Positions 24,156 to 35,690 of a stretch of DNA of 64,000 nucleotides are shown piece after piece; position 1 is the first letter of the stretch, and every line of letters starts with the position of its first letter. Below the pieces are notes generated by a model. The model saw only the letters and a list, made by a program, of their open reading frames with translations, was not told the DNA's origin and made no database searches. Source of the stretch: Diphasiastrum complanatum. Taxonomy: Eukaryota > Streptophyta > Lycopodiopsida > Lycopodiales > Lycopodiaceae. Position numbers and translations under genes: made by a program. The stretch covers positions 25,803,922 to 25,867,921 of the forward strand of contig CM055112.1 of the NCBI GenBank assembly GCA_029204225.1, in the 5' to 3' direction.

Positions 24156-25747
24156 TCCCAAGTACATAGAGATTGCTAAGAACATCAATATTGGGGACAT
24201 GGAACTACTTGGCAGGGCAACGCTAGGACCCATGATATCCAACCAAAACTTATGCTTACTAACTACTCTTTCACATAACCATTGACAACTAACTTACAAG
24301 TTTGACTTGTCCTTCAAAACTATAGCCCATTTCACAATTGAATATGTGAGTTATGGATTTTACAATCATACAATAATATGAATCTTCGATGTGGAAACAT
24401 TAAGAGATTGACAGAGCAACATCAACAACTCAAAACTTCGTCTGTGTCCTTTTAAATTATGCTCTTCCTGCCGACAGAGAAAAACTTTAACCATTCAATT
24501 CTATCACAAAGCTAAGAAGTTTAACATGTTGTTTGGTGAATGAATGCCATATTGTTGTTGCTAGTGCCCTATCTTCAACCTTATTCCTTTTTTTAACGTT
24601 GTTTGTTCTGTCACCATGTTAAATTCGACTCTATAATAAACTACTACCAATCAAAGTATTCTCATTTCCGTGGTTTTTTTGTTCTATGATAGTATCACAC
24701 ATGCACTGAAGTGGAAGTATTGAGTCTGTTGTTTTTGCAAGCACAAGAAGGGCGTGTTTTGTTTTAACTGTTTGGCAATGTTTATGAAAGTCCACTTTTG
24801 CTTGCTAATGACTCTGGCCGCCCTCACGATATAGTTGATCTATAAGGTCAGTCTCTGCCAAGTTATATCGGGATATTTCGAATTCTTGCTTAATCGACTT
24901 CTGCTGACAATCGAATTTCCAACATTTCGAAAGCCCTACTGGTTTGCAATTTAGTGAAAGGTAGTTCACATCGAACTATAACCATCTCAGTCAAACCTAA
25001 CACAAGATTCAACCAGCTATTATAGTGGGTTCTTGATTTCTAAATAAAGTTTTTGGTTGTTGAGGCTTGCACTTTGTCTATAATCTGAAGTGTCAAATTT
25101 TTGGTTGTGGCAATATTTTTGACTCAACATTTTATCAAAGTTCTTGATGCTTATCAATTGTCTCGTCTATGCCACATTATTTTAGTCTATCAAAGAACAC
25201 TCATTGGGTCTTATGTCGATCTTTATTTGTTACTTAAGGTCAATCCAATGAGTAGATCACGGTTACAAGTTTATGAACATTCTTTTGTTATTGATGTTTC
25301 TTGACCCTAGTTTTTTTTTTTGCAAGAAGAATATTGCGAAGAATCCATTTAGTTGATCATCTTCTTACTGTTGTCCCTCTATCTACTTACATTTATTTTT
25401 TCAATTATCAGAGGATGATCTTTTATTTCTATTTGATGTTGATGTATTTTGGGTTTAGGTGTATATATGCATCTAGCTTGTTTTGAACATTTTAAAAGTA
25501 AGTTCAAAAACTAGATAACTATGTCTATTTGCACATGCATTGTAGAATGCTTATAGACCCCGAGTGTTGTGTTGAGTTTACAGTGATTTATTAGCCAATA
25601 TGAGACGAACACAAGGACCCAAGGAAAAACGAAGCCTTTCTAGTATGTTGAAGGTACCACTCTCGTCGCTAAGTTCGGTTGTTGATAATCAATAGAAAAG
25701 TTTTGGTTGTAAGATTTATATGATTGGCAATTTCATGTGCTTTGCAG
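24156..25747. other. No complete gene; possible upstream part of the next gene
   Basis: AT-rich. Open stretches at 25101-25304 and 25301-25486 are short and show no domain. Earlier exons of the gene ending at 26406 may lie here but could not be identified. Confidence 0.4.
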
Positions 25748-26406
25748 TCTTACAAGAAAGGCGATCGTGTGAATTTGCTAAATGAGGTAGGTATCGTTGC
25801 TGAGGGTGAGATCATACATGCATCACCAACAGATTTGATTCACAATAGGCCACTACCCTCTGGACATGTTGGGGTCGCAGTACAAGTTTGTCATGATGCT
25901 ACTGTAGAGCTACCAGTTCCGAATGACATAGCAGATATGTTTGTTCTCGGTGATGCTATAGGAAGTATCATTGCATGGCCTATTGCATTGTTGGTAAGCT
26001 AATTATTACCCAATTTTGTAACATACATAATTACCAAGCAATAAAACCATGTTTGGAAGAACTACATTTAGCCATAAATGTTTTGTTTGCAGGCTCCACA
26101 ATCCAACCCGGTTGTCGAATTGAGTACCGTTGCAGTGAGTGTGCCCTCTGTGGCCAGATCTTCAAAAATCACCAAGGATAAAATTGTGGCCACTCAGGTA
26201 CAAGTGCATAATGTTGTTGCTAATTCACTATAATTCATGACACTGGAGTTGATATTCTCTAACTATGTCCATTGTCAAAGTAGAGTCCATCATCAATTGT
26301 TGAAGGAAGTGCAACTCCATCAAAAAAAAGGAAGTCTAAGAAAACTCCATTTCTAGAAACTCCAGTGCTCACAAAAGGCAGGTTATCAAAAAAAAAAAAA
26401 GTTTAG
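25748..26406 (+). CDS. Three 3' exons of a transposon-associated gene (DUF8039-like)
   Basis: Exon 25748-25993 follows the acceptor TGCTTTGCAG, ends at TTG|GTAAGC, and encodes KKGDRVNLLNEVGIVAEGEI, PLPSGHVGVAVQV and IGSIIAWPIALL. Exon 26093-26197 (acceptor TTTGTTTGCAG, donor CAG|GTACAAG) and exon 26284-26406 follow in phase 0 and end at TAG. The last exon is lysine-rich (PSKKRKSKKTPFLE, LSKKKKV), like a nuclear-localisation tail. The pattern GDRV..L...G.VAEG.I .. AWP resembles the domain found near the end of plant En/Spm-associated proteins (DUF8039), from memory. Clean phases and splice sites suggest this part is intact; the 5' exons and any CACTA ends were not found. Confidence 0.6.
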
Positions 26407-27333
26407 TATAAGATAAGTGCTCAACTCACTATTTGCAATATTTTCATTTTCAAACTATGTGTATTTCAAACCATGTTTATATCATAAATAAACCACAATG
26501 GTATGCAAAATATTAGACACATATCTCTTCTTATATGAAGGAGATATATATATAGAAACACTAATGTTAGATTTTGGGAGACATGATTGAATATTTTATG
26601 TAGTTGAGTTATTGGAGAAAGAAAATTAGAAATATTAGATCCATCTTGTCACCTAGTTGATAACAAATTGGATGTATCACGACGATAGATCTTTTTAACC
26701 AAAATCTCTTTAAGAAACATTACCAATACATTAACACATGTATCACGCAATGATAATAGACATGATTATAAAAGCCACATTCTTATCTTCTACTGAATAT
26801 TGCATTTGCATAACACAATTACCGGTAACCGAAAATGGGGCAATCTTTCAAAACTTGTTAGGAGAGTGCATTTTTATATCAATGTGCTAGAACCAATTTT
26901 ACTATCAGTATCGGGATTGGCCTCAATAGTATTTACTAAAAGTTTTAATTTTCTAGCAAACATCATTGGCCACACTGATATTCTCAATGTATTCAATTTT
27001 GCATTTATTATATAAGACGTAGTCTGTTTTAAAAAAGAACCAGCCCAACAAAAAGCCCTGAATCGTGAGTCTTAGAACCAAGTGACATTGCAATTCGAAC
27101 GAAATGGATAATACTAGGAAGATGAAGTATCCAATCAAAGAAATTGGCAACAATCACAATGACAAGGAACACCCCAAAAACTTATGGGAGAAGTGAGGCT
27201 CAACCTTTCCTAGTGGCCCATGATAAACCCCGAAACCATAAAGCAAGGATAATAGATAATTACACACTAAAAAGAAAATCTGGCTATGAAAGGCTCGCTC
27301 CAATTTTTGCAAAAGCTCGCTCGGGCAAGCTCA
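26407..27333. other. No gene recognised
   Basis: AT-rich sequence. Near 27290-27340 there are short repeats of GCTCGCTC/AAGCTC. Nothing coding is supported. Confidence 0.5.
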
Positions 27334-28355
27334 CTAGGACTTCATACTCAGGAGAAACCAAATGAACAGGAAGTGGGTGACATATGGGAAGATAATGTGT
27401 TTGAGAACAATGAATCTAGCTGGAAATGAGAGGTTGGAAGAGTTGCAAAGCAAAATTTTGGATCTAATTCTCTCAATGATCTGATTGAAACAATCTTTGT
27501 TAGAAAGGGAAGCTCCAAGAGAAAAACCAAGATATCTGAATATGGTACCATGATGAAGGACGTTAAGGCCTAGTTCTTGGCACCAATCAGGAGGAACATC
27601 ATGAGAGAGAACAATAATATCAGATTTTTGGAAATTGATCAAAGAGTCTGAGAAATCATAAAAGTGACCTAACTCAAGTAAAAGAAGGGAGGCAGACTGG
27701 TGGTGAAGTTCGATAATGTAGGCCAAATCATCAGCAAAGAGCTGTGGGTGAAGAGGAACATCTCGGAAGATGAAAGGAGCGGTTTTGTGGCAATTACAAA
27801 GAGCCCGAGGGGGGAGAAGCAAGGAAGGTGGTGGGGGGTGGGGGGTCCCCTTGTCTGATGCCACAAGAAACAGGGAAGGTCGAAGGAGAAATGACTCCTT
27901 AGAAAAGAATGGAAGATGAGACTGGAGTGAAGAGGGCATGGATGAGCTTGGTGATGTAGTATGATAGTCCAAAAGAAGAATTGAACATACAAGGAGGTAA
28001 TTATAGCTGATGTGGTCGAAAGCTTTATCAAAGACTATCTTAAGTAGAAGGGCCAGGTAGTTAACCGTAGAGAGGAATCAATGGCTGACCAGACGTTGAA
28101 GATGTTATCAAAAAGAGATCTACCTTTAACAAAGTCAACTTGACTTTTGGAGAGGTGGGAGGGAAAGAGGGGGGCAATCCTCCTAGCAATAGCTTTCGCT
28201 ATGATCTTGTAAGAAGTGTTCAACATAATAAGAGGTCAATAGTCGGAAATTCTGGTGGGGCACTCAGTTTTAGAAATGAGTTTAATTAGTCTTTGAGAGG
28301 AGGAGGAGGGGAAGGGACCCATGGATAGTGCACTATTAGTGGCTATCTTCCTCAT
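27334..28355 (-). pseudogene. LINE reverse transcriptase fragment
   Basis: Minus-strand reading from about 28355: ECPTRISDY, LNTSYKIIAKAIARRI, LSKSQVDFVKGRSLFDNIF (28226-28035), then after a frame change HPQLFADDLAYII with the FADD active site (about 27738-27727), INFQKSDIIVLS and FRYLGFSLGASLSNKD. These are the ordered blocks of a plant L1-type non-LTR reverse transcriptase. The part between them has been shortened, the endonuclease is absent, and the C-terminus stops at about 27334. It is a dead fragment. Confidence 0.85.
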
Positions 28356-28596
28356 TAAACAATAATGGAGGCTCTAAAACTTCAAGACTTCATTTCTGGA
28401 GGTTCCTCTTCATTGATACCGGAGTTGACATCTTTTATGTTTTCAGGTCTATTTAATAGCTTGGCCTTCTTGTTGTTACATTCCTTCTGTTTCACTTATG
28501 TTGTGATGAGCTCTGTTGATCACACCTTCTGGAAGTTTTGTCACTTTTTCTCTATAACAATCAGTCTCTCATCTTCGTTGCTCACTAGGACTGTGG
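28356..28596. other. Unassigned stretch between LINE remnants
   Basis: A plus-strand frame (28365-28646) has no domain. The missing LINE endonuclease region would lie here, but nothing of it is recognisable. Confidence 0.4.
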
Positions 28597-29927
28597 CTAT
28601 CTTTCTCTGTCCGAAGGAGCATGGTTGTTTTCTGAACCTGCACTGAAAACTGACCTGTAAGGTTTGGATATGTTTGCATTGTTAGACTGTAAGTACTGCT
28701 CTTTGTTGATCTGAGTGGGATCATGAATAAAGTGTAGATTTGGGATAGTCATCACTGGCATCATCAGTGCATCATTCTTTTCCGCCGCTATTGCGTTTGC
28801 ATCTACGGATTCAACGCTTTTCAAACATATGTTGGTTCCCTGAGGGCGCAGGTCTGGACTGACCTTTCTAGTTTCGCAATTGATTTGATGGTACACCTGA
28901 CCCTTCTCTATATCTTGAAGAGACGCGCTAGACTGTATCCTGCCGAAGCAATCTTGTGGTATGAAAGTCTCTGGATCGTTCCCTAAGCCATTGTAAACGT
29001 GCTTCTTTGTCGTTTCTCTAGAAGGAAGGGCATCCTTCTCAAAAGTTAAGCTTTTTTCCAATGGAGCATAATCCTTGGAGCTTAGGGCTCTATCAGCTAT
29101 GCATGATGTCCTTTCTTTGTTAGTTTCAGCTAAAATGTAGTTTGGATTTGCCTTAGGTACTTTTGGTGGTAAAATCGATTCTTTGCATTTGTGGTTCTTT
29201 CTAGACTGTCTCTCGATTTCTTCATCATTTGTTGGGAGGAGCATGGATTTAGGATCTTGTAAGGTCCGATTTTTGTCTAGGTTTGTTCCCGAAGTGTATC
29301 TAACTGAGGCTTCTTCCTTTACCATGGATTCAATTAGTTGATCACTGGAGAAGAACAAGTGGGGTGTAGTAAGGCCTATATCTGGTATTTACAGACCTAC
29401 AATCTTGTGGAGGGTAGCTGTCTGCAATATGAGCAATCAAACATTTCTACCGATTCCAAATCCTTATTCGTATTACAAGCATTACTCTTTGAGAAACTGA
29501 CTTAGACGAATAATAAAGTTCAAGCCTCTTTAGTTGTATAGTAGAAGAGTTTTCTGAATCAGAGGAAGAAACTTTGTTGTTCAGAGCCCCTTCACTAGGA
29601 TCAGTCCGATAGTAGTCGCTAATGATGGTTCCATAGTGGGAGCTAGGAGGAGAAATCCTCTCTAGAGGAGCTTTCAAGCCAGCTAGTGCTCCAAGACCTC
29701 CCAAGAATAGGCAAGTCGATACCAAGGGAGATTTGTTTAAGGATAATAAGGAAGAGAGTTGACAATTGTCTAATACTCAGCAGAAGGAAGAGAGCAAGAA
29801 ATTCCCGCACCCAAGTGCGACTAAGACAAGTGTTGCAGAAGGGAGGCAGAGGGGCAAGTGAATAGGGTTGCCCAAAATAAATATCTCCGTCCAAATTGTT
29901 AAGTTGTAAAGGAACATCGAACCTCAT
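28597..29927 (-). pseudogene. Possible LINE ORF1 remnant
   Basis: The frame at 29927-29643 contains RFDVPLQLNNLDGDIYFGQP and LAPLPPFCNTCL, similar to the DUF4283/zinc-knuckle part of plant LINE ORF1 proteins. It is followed in other frames by an open stretch at 29725-29447 and by a 253-codon frame (29358-28597), hydrophilic and without a recognised domain (IERQSRKNHKCKESILPPK). Position and strand fit ORF1 upstream of the reverse transcriptase fragment. The 253-codon frame alone could instead be an unrelated exon. Confidence 0.45.
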
Positions 29928-30061
29928 CTAGGCTAGAGAGAAGGCCATAAAGGAGACATTTGAACTTGGCAGGAAAGAAAGGAACAGAAAGGTGGAGTGT
30001 CAAGAAAATAGAATCAGCATTAAGACATTGAGAACTATTTTAATTCTCAATTTTAGACAAT

Positions 30062-30335
30062 GACGTATTATGGAAGGAGCTGGGTAGAGGCCATTTTGCC
30101 CAGTAAGGATTTCCAGAATTTTTTTAGGCGAGGCCCGGAGGGGTCGAGCTTAAAACATTTTGGAAATCCGAACCGGGCAGAATGGCCTCTGCCCGGCACC
30201 TTCCATTGCGTAATGGATTTTTGGACCCTTTTTAAACCAATCCTTAGCTGCCACGTGGCAGGTGCAAGTAAAATCAGCACTAAAAAATTTTGAGACCAAC
30301 CCGATGCTGCCACGTGGCAGACGCAGGCAAAATCT
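30062..30335. mobile_element. G-box foldback element, copy C (inverted)
   Basis: Opposite orientation to copy B. The arm ATTATGGAAGGAGCTGGG..TTTTGCCC starts at about 30066; the opposing arm CCGGGCAGAATGGC..GCCCGGCACCTTCCAT ends at about 30207; the middle contains the complement of copy B's loop. Beyond it lie two perfect 14-bp palindromes CTGCCACGTGGCAG (30248-30261 and 30307-30320), in a 59-bp unit that has been duplicated. Confidence 0.82.
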
Positions 30336-31090
30336 GCACTAAATTTTTTAAAAAAAATAGATAACTATTCTACTTTTTAATCTGTTCAGAAATGGGCAAG
30401 ATATTCACCAAAAACCCATTACGACTATTTTAAGTCTCAAATTTCTCAATTTTCAATAATCTTACTGAATTTGAAAGTGAAAGCCATGGAGTTTTTAGAT
30501 ATGAAAGGGAAAGCGAGGAGAATCTCGAGAGCGTCCTGTCTAGAACCGAACAGTCTCCTATCTGCCTTCCACGCCTTAGAATTCTACATTTTTCATTACC
30601 ATGATTATATTGAAAGTTAAATCTTAGAGAATTTCTAAAATTATTTTAAAAGAGAATTTCAAAAGTCTTTTTACCATTTCATTTTCTTCAACATGAATCT
30701 TAACATGAGAGAAAGAATGGCTCAACCGTTATTAGCAGGGGTGGCCAATTCCTCGTTAAAAAGAGTCTGCTTAATTATCCAGAATGGGCTAATAGGAAAC
30801 TTCATAAATATGTTGAAGGATGGCCTTCACAAATGAAGGGGGGGCTTCACACATATATTCCAGGTGCATTCATAGGTACAGAATGATTTCGAAACCTGAT
30901 CGTTCCTGGATGTTGAACCATTTCAAGAACGATTTATCTGCTATGCAAAGATCAAGGCCTTGCAATCTAATGAATTCTTGAGAATTTCACATACTTCAAA
31001 GAGGTATGAGCAAAAATGAGAAAAAAATGGTTACGATCTGCATTTTTGTGGCAATTGTGAACTATACAAAGATCAAGGCCTTGCAATCTA
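30336..31090. other. No gene recognised
   Basis: AT-rich. CAAAGATCAAGGCCTTGCAA occurs near 30943 and near 31066. No gene. Confidence 0.5.
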
Positions 31091-31190
31091 CTGAAATTCT
31101 TGAGATTTTCACACAATCCACTAAAATTCCTGAGATTTTCACACAGTCTACTGAAATTCTTGAGATTTTAAACAATCCACTGAAATCCTG
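31091..31190. repeat. 30-bp tandem repeat, about 3.3 copies
   Basis: The unit CTGAAATTCTTGAGATTTTC plus ACACAATCCA is repeated with few changes. In one frame it encodes a 10-residue repeat (STEILEIFTQ). A weaker copy occurs near 30972. Confidence 0.85.
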
Positions 31191-31481
31191 ACATTTCCAC
31201 ATACTTCAAAGAGTTATAAGCGAATAGAAGGAAGAAACAGTTACGATCTAACACGAGATGAAGGGAGAAATGGAATCGTTGAGCAAGAAAATCAAAGAGA
31301 TGGAGATATTCGTTTTCAAGGACGATACTGAAGGGCGCTTGAAAGGCCACCCACTGCTAATAACGTCAGGTAACGGGCCAGAATGGCCCGTTATCTAATA
31401 CTTTATGTGGCTTATTGGAAAACTCTTTTAGATGGTCTTGAATTCTTTGAAGAAACAGCACAGACACACATTTGATGATTA

Positions 31482-32665
31482 TTGAACAAAAAAAGTATTG
31501 ATATATCAAAAAAATCCTATCAATTAACCTCAACTAGAGGAACTAGAGGAAATGAAATCTTAACATATGAGAACTGGGTGATGATCATATCGACACACTC
31601 AGATTTAAGTCTTACTAGAGTTATCACTATGTTGCTGCAAGAAGATAATCGAAGAAGTCAAGACACTTAGTTTACTTCCTCCTCTCAAGCTCTATTTGTC
31701 AACAAAGGCTCGAAGAGACAGAAGCAGAAAAGCTCCAAGAAGGCTGCAACGAATCAGAAGCCGACTCAAAGTCAAGCACAATCATTAGATCCACAATCGA
31801 AGAAGAAGATGTTTTGCAGGTATTGCAAGCACAATAACCATGAGATCAAGGATTGCCAAATTCTCCAAGAAAAGAACACAGCCAAGCAACCTGATCAACA
31901 AGCAGACATAGTTTCATCGTCTCCCCAGGTCGAAGTGGACGAAGGCGCGTTCATGGTCAAAGATCACAACGCATTTTTGGATGATTCATGGTTTCTGGAT
32001 TTTGGAGCACCTCAACATATGACCAATCAACGTGAGATCTTCAACTCCTACACGCCTCACAGCACGAAGAAATTTGTTCATCTTGGTGAGAATAGTACTC
32101 ACACTATTGAAGGTGAAGGTACTGTAAGATTGCGATTCCAGCATGATCAATTCAAATTACTATCAAAAGTCTTATATGTTCCTAAACTCTCTACAAATTT
32201 GTTATCAAGGTCATAAGGTAGAATTCGAATCTGATCAATGCAGAATTATTGATAGGAGTGATAAGATCCTTGCACTCGGCAAGAGGTAGGGTTGCTTATA
32301 TAGATTGGCACACTGCTATTATGAGTCTATTCAAGCCTTGAAAACTTCTGTTCTAGTCAATAAAGCATTATTATGGCATCATCGCTTAGGACACGTGAAT
32401 CATGCATCTATTTTGAACATGTCCAGACTATCCATAGTCCTTGATCTCGACTATCCTTCTGGTAAGGTCGATCTCCCTGTGTGTCATAGCTGCATCTTTG
32501 GAAAGCAGACTAGGATTCCTTTTAAATCAAACCATATGCATGCAGCAAAAGATCTGTTAGATGTTGTTCATACAGATATATGTGGACCTATGCAAACTCC
32601 TTCATTGCTAGATGCAAAGTATTTCATTACCTTTATTGACGAATTCTTTAGAAGAACAGTGGCCC
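31482..32665 (+). pseudogene. Copia fragment: gag end, protease, GAG-pre-integrase, integrase start
   Basis: Ordered Copia blocks: gag C-terminus (ENWVMIISTHSDLSLTRVIT, then a stop), zinc knuckle CRYCKHNNHEIKDC at 31815, protease WFLDFGAPQHMT with the catalytic DSG changed to DFG, LYVPKLSTNLLS, GAG-pre-integrase LLWHHRLGHVNHASI with CHSCIFGKQ, and integrase start VVHTDICGPMQTP..YFITFIDEF. A stop and frame change near 32215-32300 break it. The match ends abruptly at about 32665, inside the integrase. No LTRs belong to it in the window. Confidence 0.9.
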
Positions 32666-33044
32666 CTGCCAGGACACTCGAGAGCGTGCATGATAAATAA
32701 CCCCTTTGATATATTGATGAGAACCTGTTGGTAGGTCAGAGATATCGATGCCATATATCCGTAGAAGACGAGAAGCCTGGGAGTACCATGATAATTGATG
32801 ACCCTGGTGATGAAGGTGCTGAGAAGAGAGAAAAGCTATGTGTGAATATCGTGAAACCGAAAGACTCATCACTCTCTGGATATAAGTGATCAATCTGAAA
32901 ATAGCCTCCACCCTCTATCAAACGGAATGAAAAGCGTTCTACAAATGAAATGTTATTAGAGTAGTTCGAATGAATTACACCACTGGGAAAACTTACGGTC
33001 TGAACAAGATGAATTTATTTTTTATCTTTCTTATCTTTTTTAGT

Positions 33045-33045
<1 letters not shown>
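32666..33045. other. No gene recognised
   Basis: The minus frame 32911-32648 has no domain. This is the junction between the truncated Copia fragment and a GA-rich stretch. Confidence 0.4.

Positions 33046-33101
<56 letters not shown>
33046..33101. repeat. (GA)n microsatellite
   Basis: About 56 bp GA repeat followed by GGTGGGGGGG. Confidence 0.97.
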
Positions 33102-33103
<2 letters not shown>

Positions 33104-33365
33104 GGGGGGGCATGGCCACATGCATCATATTTTGTCTCGAACTTCTAGGATGCCATGTAGATGTGTACATCCAAGAACTAAGGCTACATCCTGGATGTCA
33201 ACAAAAGTGGTTCCGAGATGTGCACAACATCTAGGAACTAACTTTGCTAGACCATCGCGGAAGTGCAGGCTTTCAAAATTGCATGTGTTTGATAAGCTTG
33301 TACTTCCCAAACTGGAGGCCCATCCTAGGGGCGCATCTCGGATGCGGTAGAATGCATGTGACAAG

Positions 33366-33368
<3 letters not shown>

Positions 33369-33459
<91 letters not shown>

Positions 33460-33514
33460 ATATTAACATCTTTTGGGCACTCATGGGTGCATAAGACCAG
33501 AGAGAGAGAGAGAG
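33369..33514. repeat. (GA)n microsatellites, two tracts
   Basis: GA tracts at 33369-33457 and 33499-33514 flank 40 bp of unique sequence. Together with 33046-33101 they form a GA-rich cluster next to the chromodomain end of the Gypsy fragment. Confidence 0.96.
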
Positions 33515-33533
33515 CACGCTTTATTAATGTCTT

Positions 33534-35690
33534 TTCCATGCCAAAAGGCCAGGTGGCATTCTCGACAAGCTGATCATTCCACTTGACCAGGTATTCTCGG
33601 TATAGAGTGTGATGAGTTTGCGTCTCTCTACTATCAAGAATCTCCTCTGGGTCATGTGGAGGTTGCTGAGAGTCCAATGGGAGAACTAGAACACTATCCC
33701 CTACCAGATTTTCTGATTTGGCTAAGGCTTTTCGTAACTGACTTACATGAAAGACTGGAAAAACCTTACTACTATGGGAGTTCTAGTTCATAGGTGACCT
33801 CGCCTAGTCTCCTACTAATGGTCAACGGAAGCTGCCATATTCTTGGATGAACTGGCACCAGCCTCGGGAACTAGTTTTGGAGTCTATAATTGTCTGCTCT
33901 GGACTGAGTTCTAGATAGTAGAGAAGAATGCATCATGTTGGCACTTCCCTCTCAAGGACTCGAGTAACCCCTTACAAATCTGAGTAAAACTCAGCTCGTT
34001 TATCATAGGCATTCTACTAAGGGCATCTACTACTGTATTGAATTTTTCCCGTCTATATCTGATAGACAAATCAAACTCTTACATCAACTCTGCCCAACGA
34101 GCTTTCTGACCTCTAAGCTCAGATTGATTGCAAAGGTATTTGAGACTTTCATGGTCTGTTAGGACCTCAAAGTTGGCACCATACAAATAATGCCTCCAAG
34201 TCTTAAGGGCATGAACTATAGAAAAGAGTTCCTTTTCATAGGCACTTTACTCTTGAACGCAACTGGTCGTCCACTCTGAGTCGGTACAGCACCAACTGCA
34301 AAGTCGCTAGCATCTGTTTCGACCACAAATGGTTGATTGGGATCGACGACTTTTAAAACTGGTGTTGTAGAAGGCTGTTTTGAGAGCATCAAAGCTCTCC
34401 TGCTGTGCAGACTCCCAAATGAACTCCTTTCTCTTCTCCTTAAGAAGATTTGTCATGGAAACTGCTATCTGAGCATATTCCTTGACAAATCGCCTGTAAT
34501 ATCCCGCCAAACCTAGAAAGATCTGAAGCTCTAAAATATCTAAGGTCTCAGCCAACTGAATATGGCTTTAACCCTACTGGGGTCCATCTTAATCCCCTCT
34601 GTGGAGATAATGTGACCCGAATAAGCTCCTTCTTCAACGAAGAATTCACACTTGGATTCTTTAGCATAAAGCTTATGCTTTCTAAGTAGTCGAAACACCT
34701 TTCTGAGGTGTTTCAGATGCTCCTTCCTCATTTTACTGTAAACGAGGATGTCATCTAAACATATGACTACAAACTTATTCAAGTATGGTCTGAGGACACT
34801 GTTCATCAAGGTCATAAAGGTAGTTGGAGCATTTGTGGGCCCAAAGGGCATCAGCCTAAACTCATAATGAGCATGACGAGTCCTAAGTTGTTTTCGGGAC
34901 ATCTTCCGACTTTATACAGACTTGATGATATCTCGATCTTAGGTCTATTTTACTGAAAAACTTAGCCCCGTCGAGTTGATCAAACAACTCGTCTGCCCGA
35001 GGCATAGGATACTTATTCTTAATTGTGACTTTATTGAGGGCTCTGTAATCTACGCAAAGACGCATAGACCCCACTTTCTTTTTCACCAAAGGGACTGGTG
35101 AGGCCCATGGTGAACCACTGGTCTGAATTTGGCCCTTCCCGAGATAATCTGTTAATTGCCTAGTTATTTCTTCATTCTCTGTTCAGCTAACCCGATACGG
35201 AGGTTTAACAATAGGTACTGTACCTACTGGTACTAGGTTTATTACATGATCTACCTCTCTACTAGGTGGTAAACCATGTGACAAATCTTCAGGAAAAACA
35301 TCTTTAAATTTAGACAATAAAGTTTCTAATGTACTGATTTTCTACTGTAAGGAACTGGAAATAGAAACTTCAGGAATAAACTGAAAGTCACATAAGAATA
35401 CCTTATGGTCGTCATCTCCGATTAGCTGACAGAGCTCTGAACTGCAGACCATAGGGCTGTTGGGAACATCATGCTCCCCATGCAACTGGATCTCTCGGCC
35501 TTTATGCTGAAAGCTGAGAGCGTTCTCCTGATAATTTCTGTGGAGGGAAGGTCCTAAGCTGTAGAGCCAATCTCTCCCGAGAACACTATTTGTGTGATCC
35601 AAGTGCATTATCTGAAAGTTTATTTGGTATCCCTGAATACCAAGATTTAGATTACTTACCATAGTTTCCCAAATTTCTTATCTTCACCCT
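33534..35690 (-). pseudogene. Ty3/Gypsy pol fragment (chromovirus-like), integrase largely deleted
   Basis: Minus-strand order: protease-like NSVLGRDWLYSLGP (about 35580); RT start [32 protein letters not shown] core FRLMPFGPTNAPTTFMTLMN and active site ICLDDILVYSK (about 34760); LAGYYRRFVKEYAQIA; RNase H LTDHESLKYLC (about 34160) and VDALSRMP. It then jumps to an integrase C-terminus (RLGEVTYELELP, VFHVSQLRKALAKSEN) and a chromodomain-like tail, PEEILDSRE..LYREYLVKWND (33677-33534). Most of the integrase is missing between about 33930 and 33850. Several stops and shifts are present. The chromodomain tail marks chromovirus-type Gypsy elements, whose tails are known to target heterochromatin. 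Confidence 0.88.

Noticed and set aside
31091-31190. CRISPR array, suggested by 30-bp repeats
   Set aside because: Units are contiguous with no spacers, and the context is a plant genome.
32648-32911. 87-aa minus frame after the Copia fragment
   Set aside because: It overlaps the Copia end and a transposon junction; no domain.
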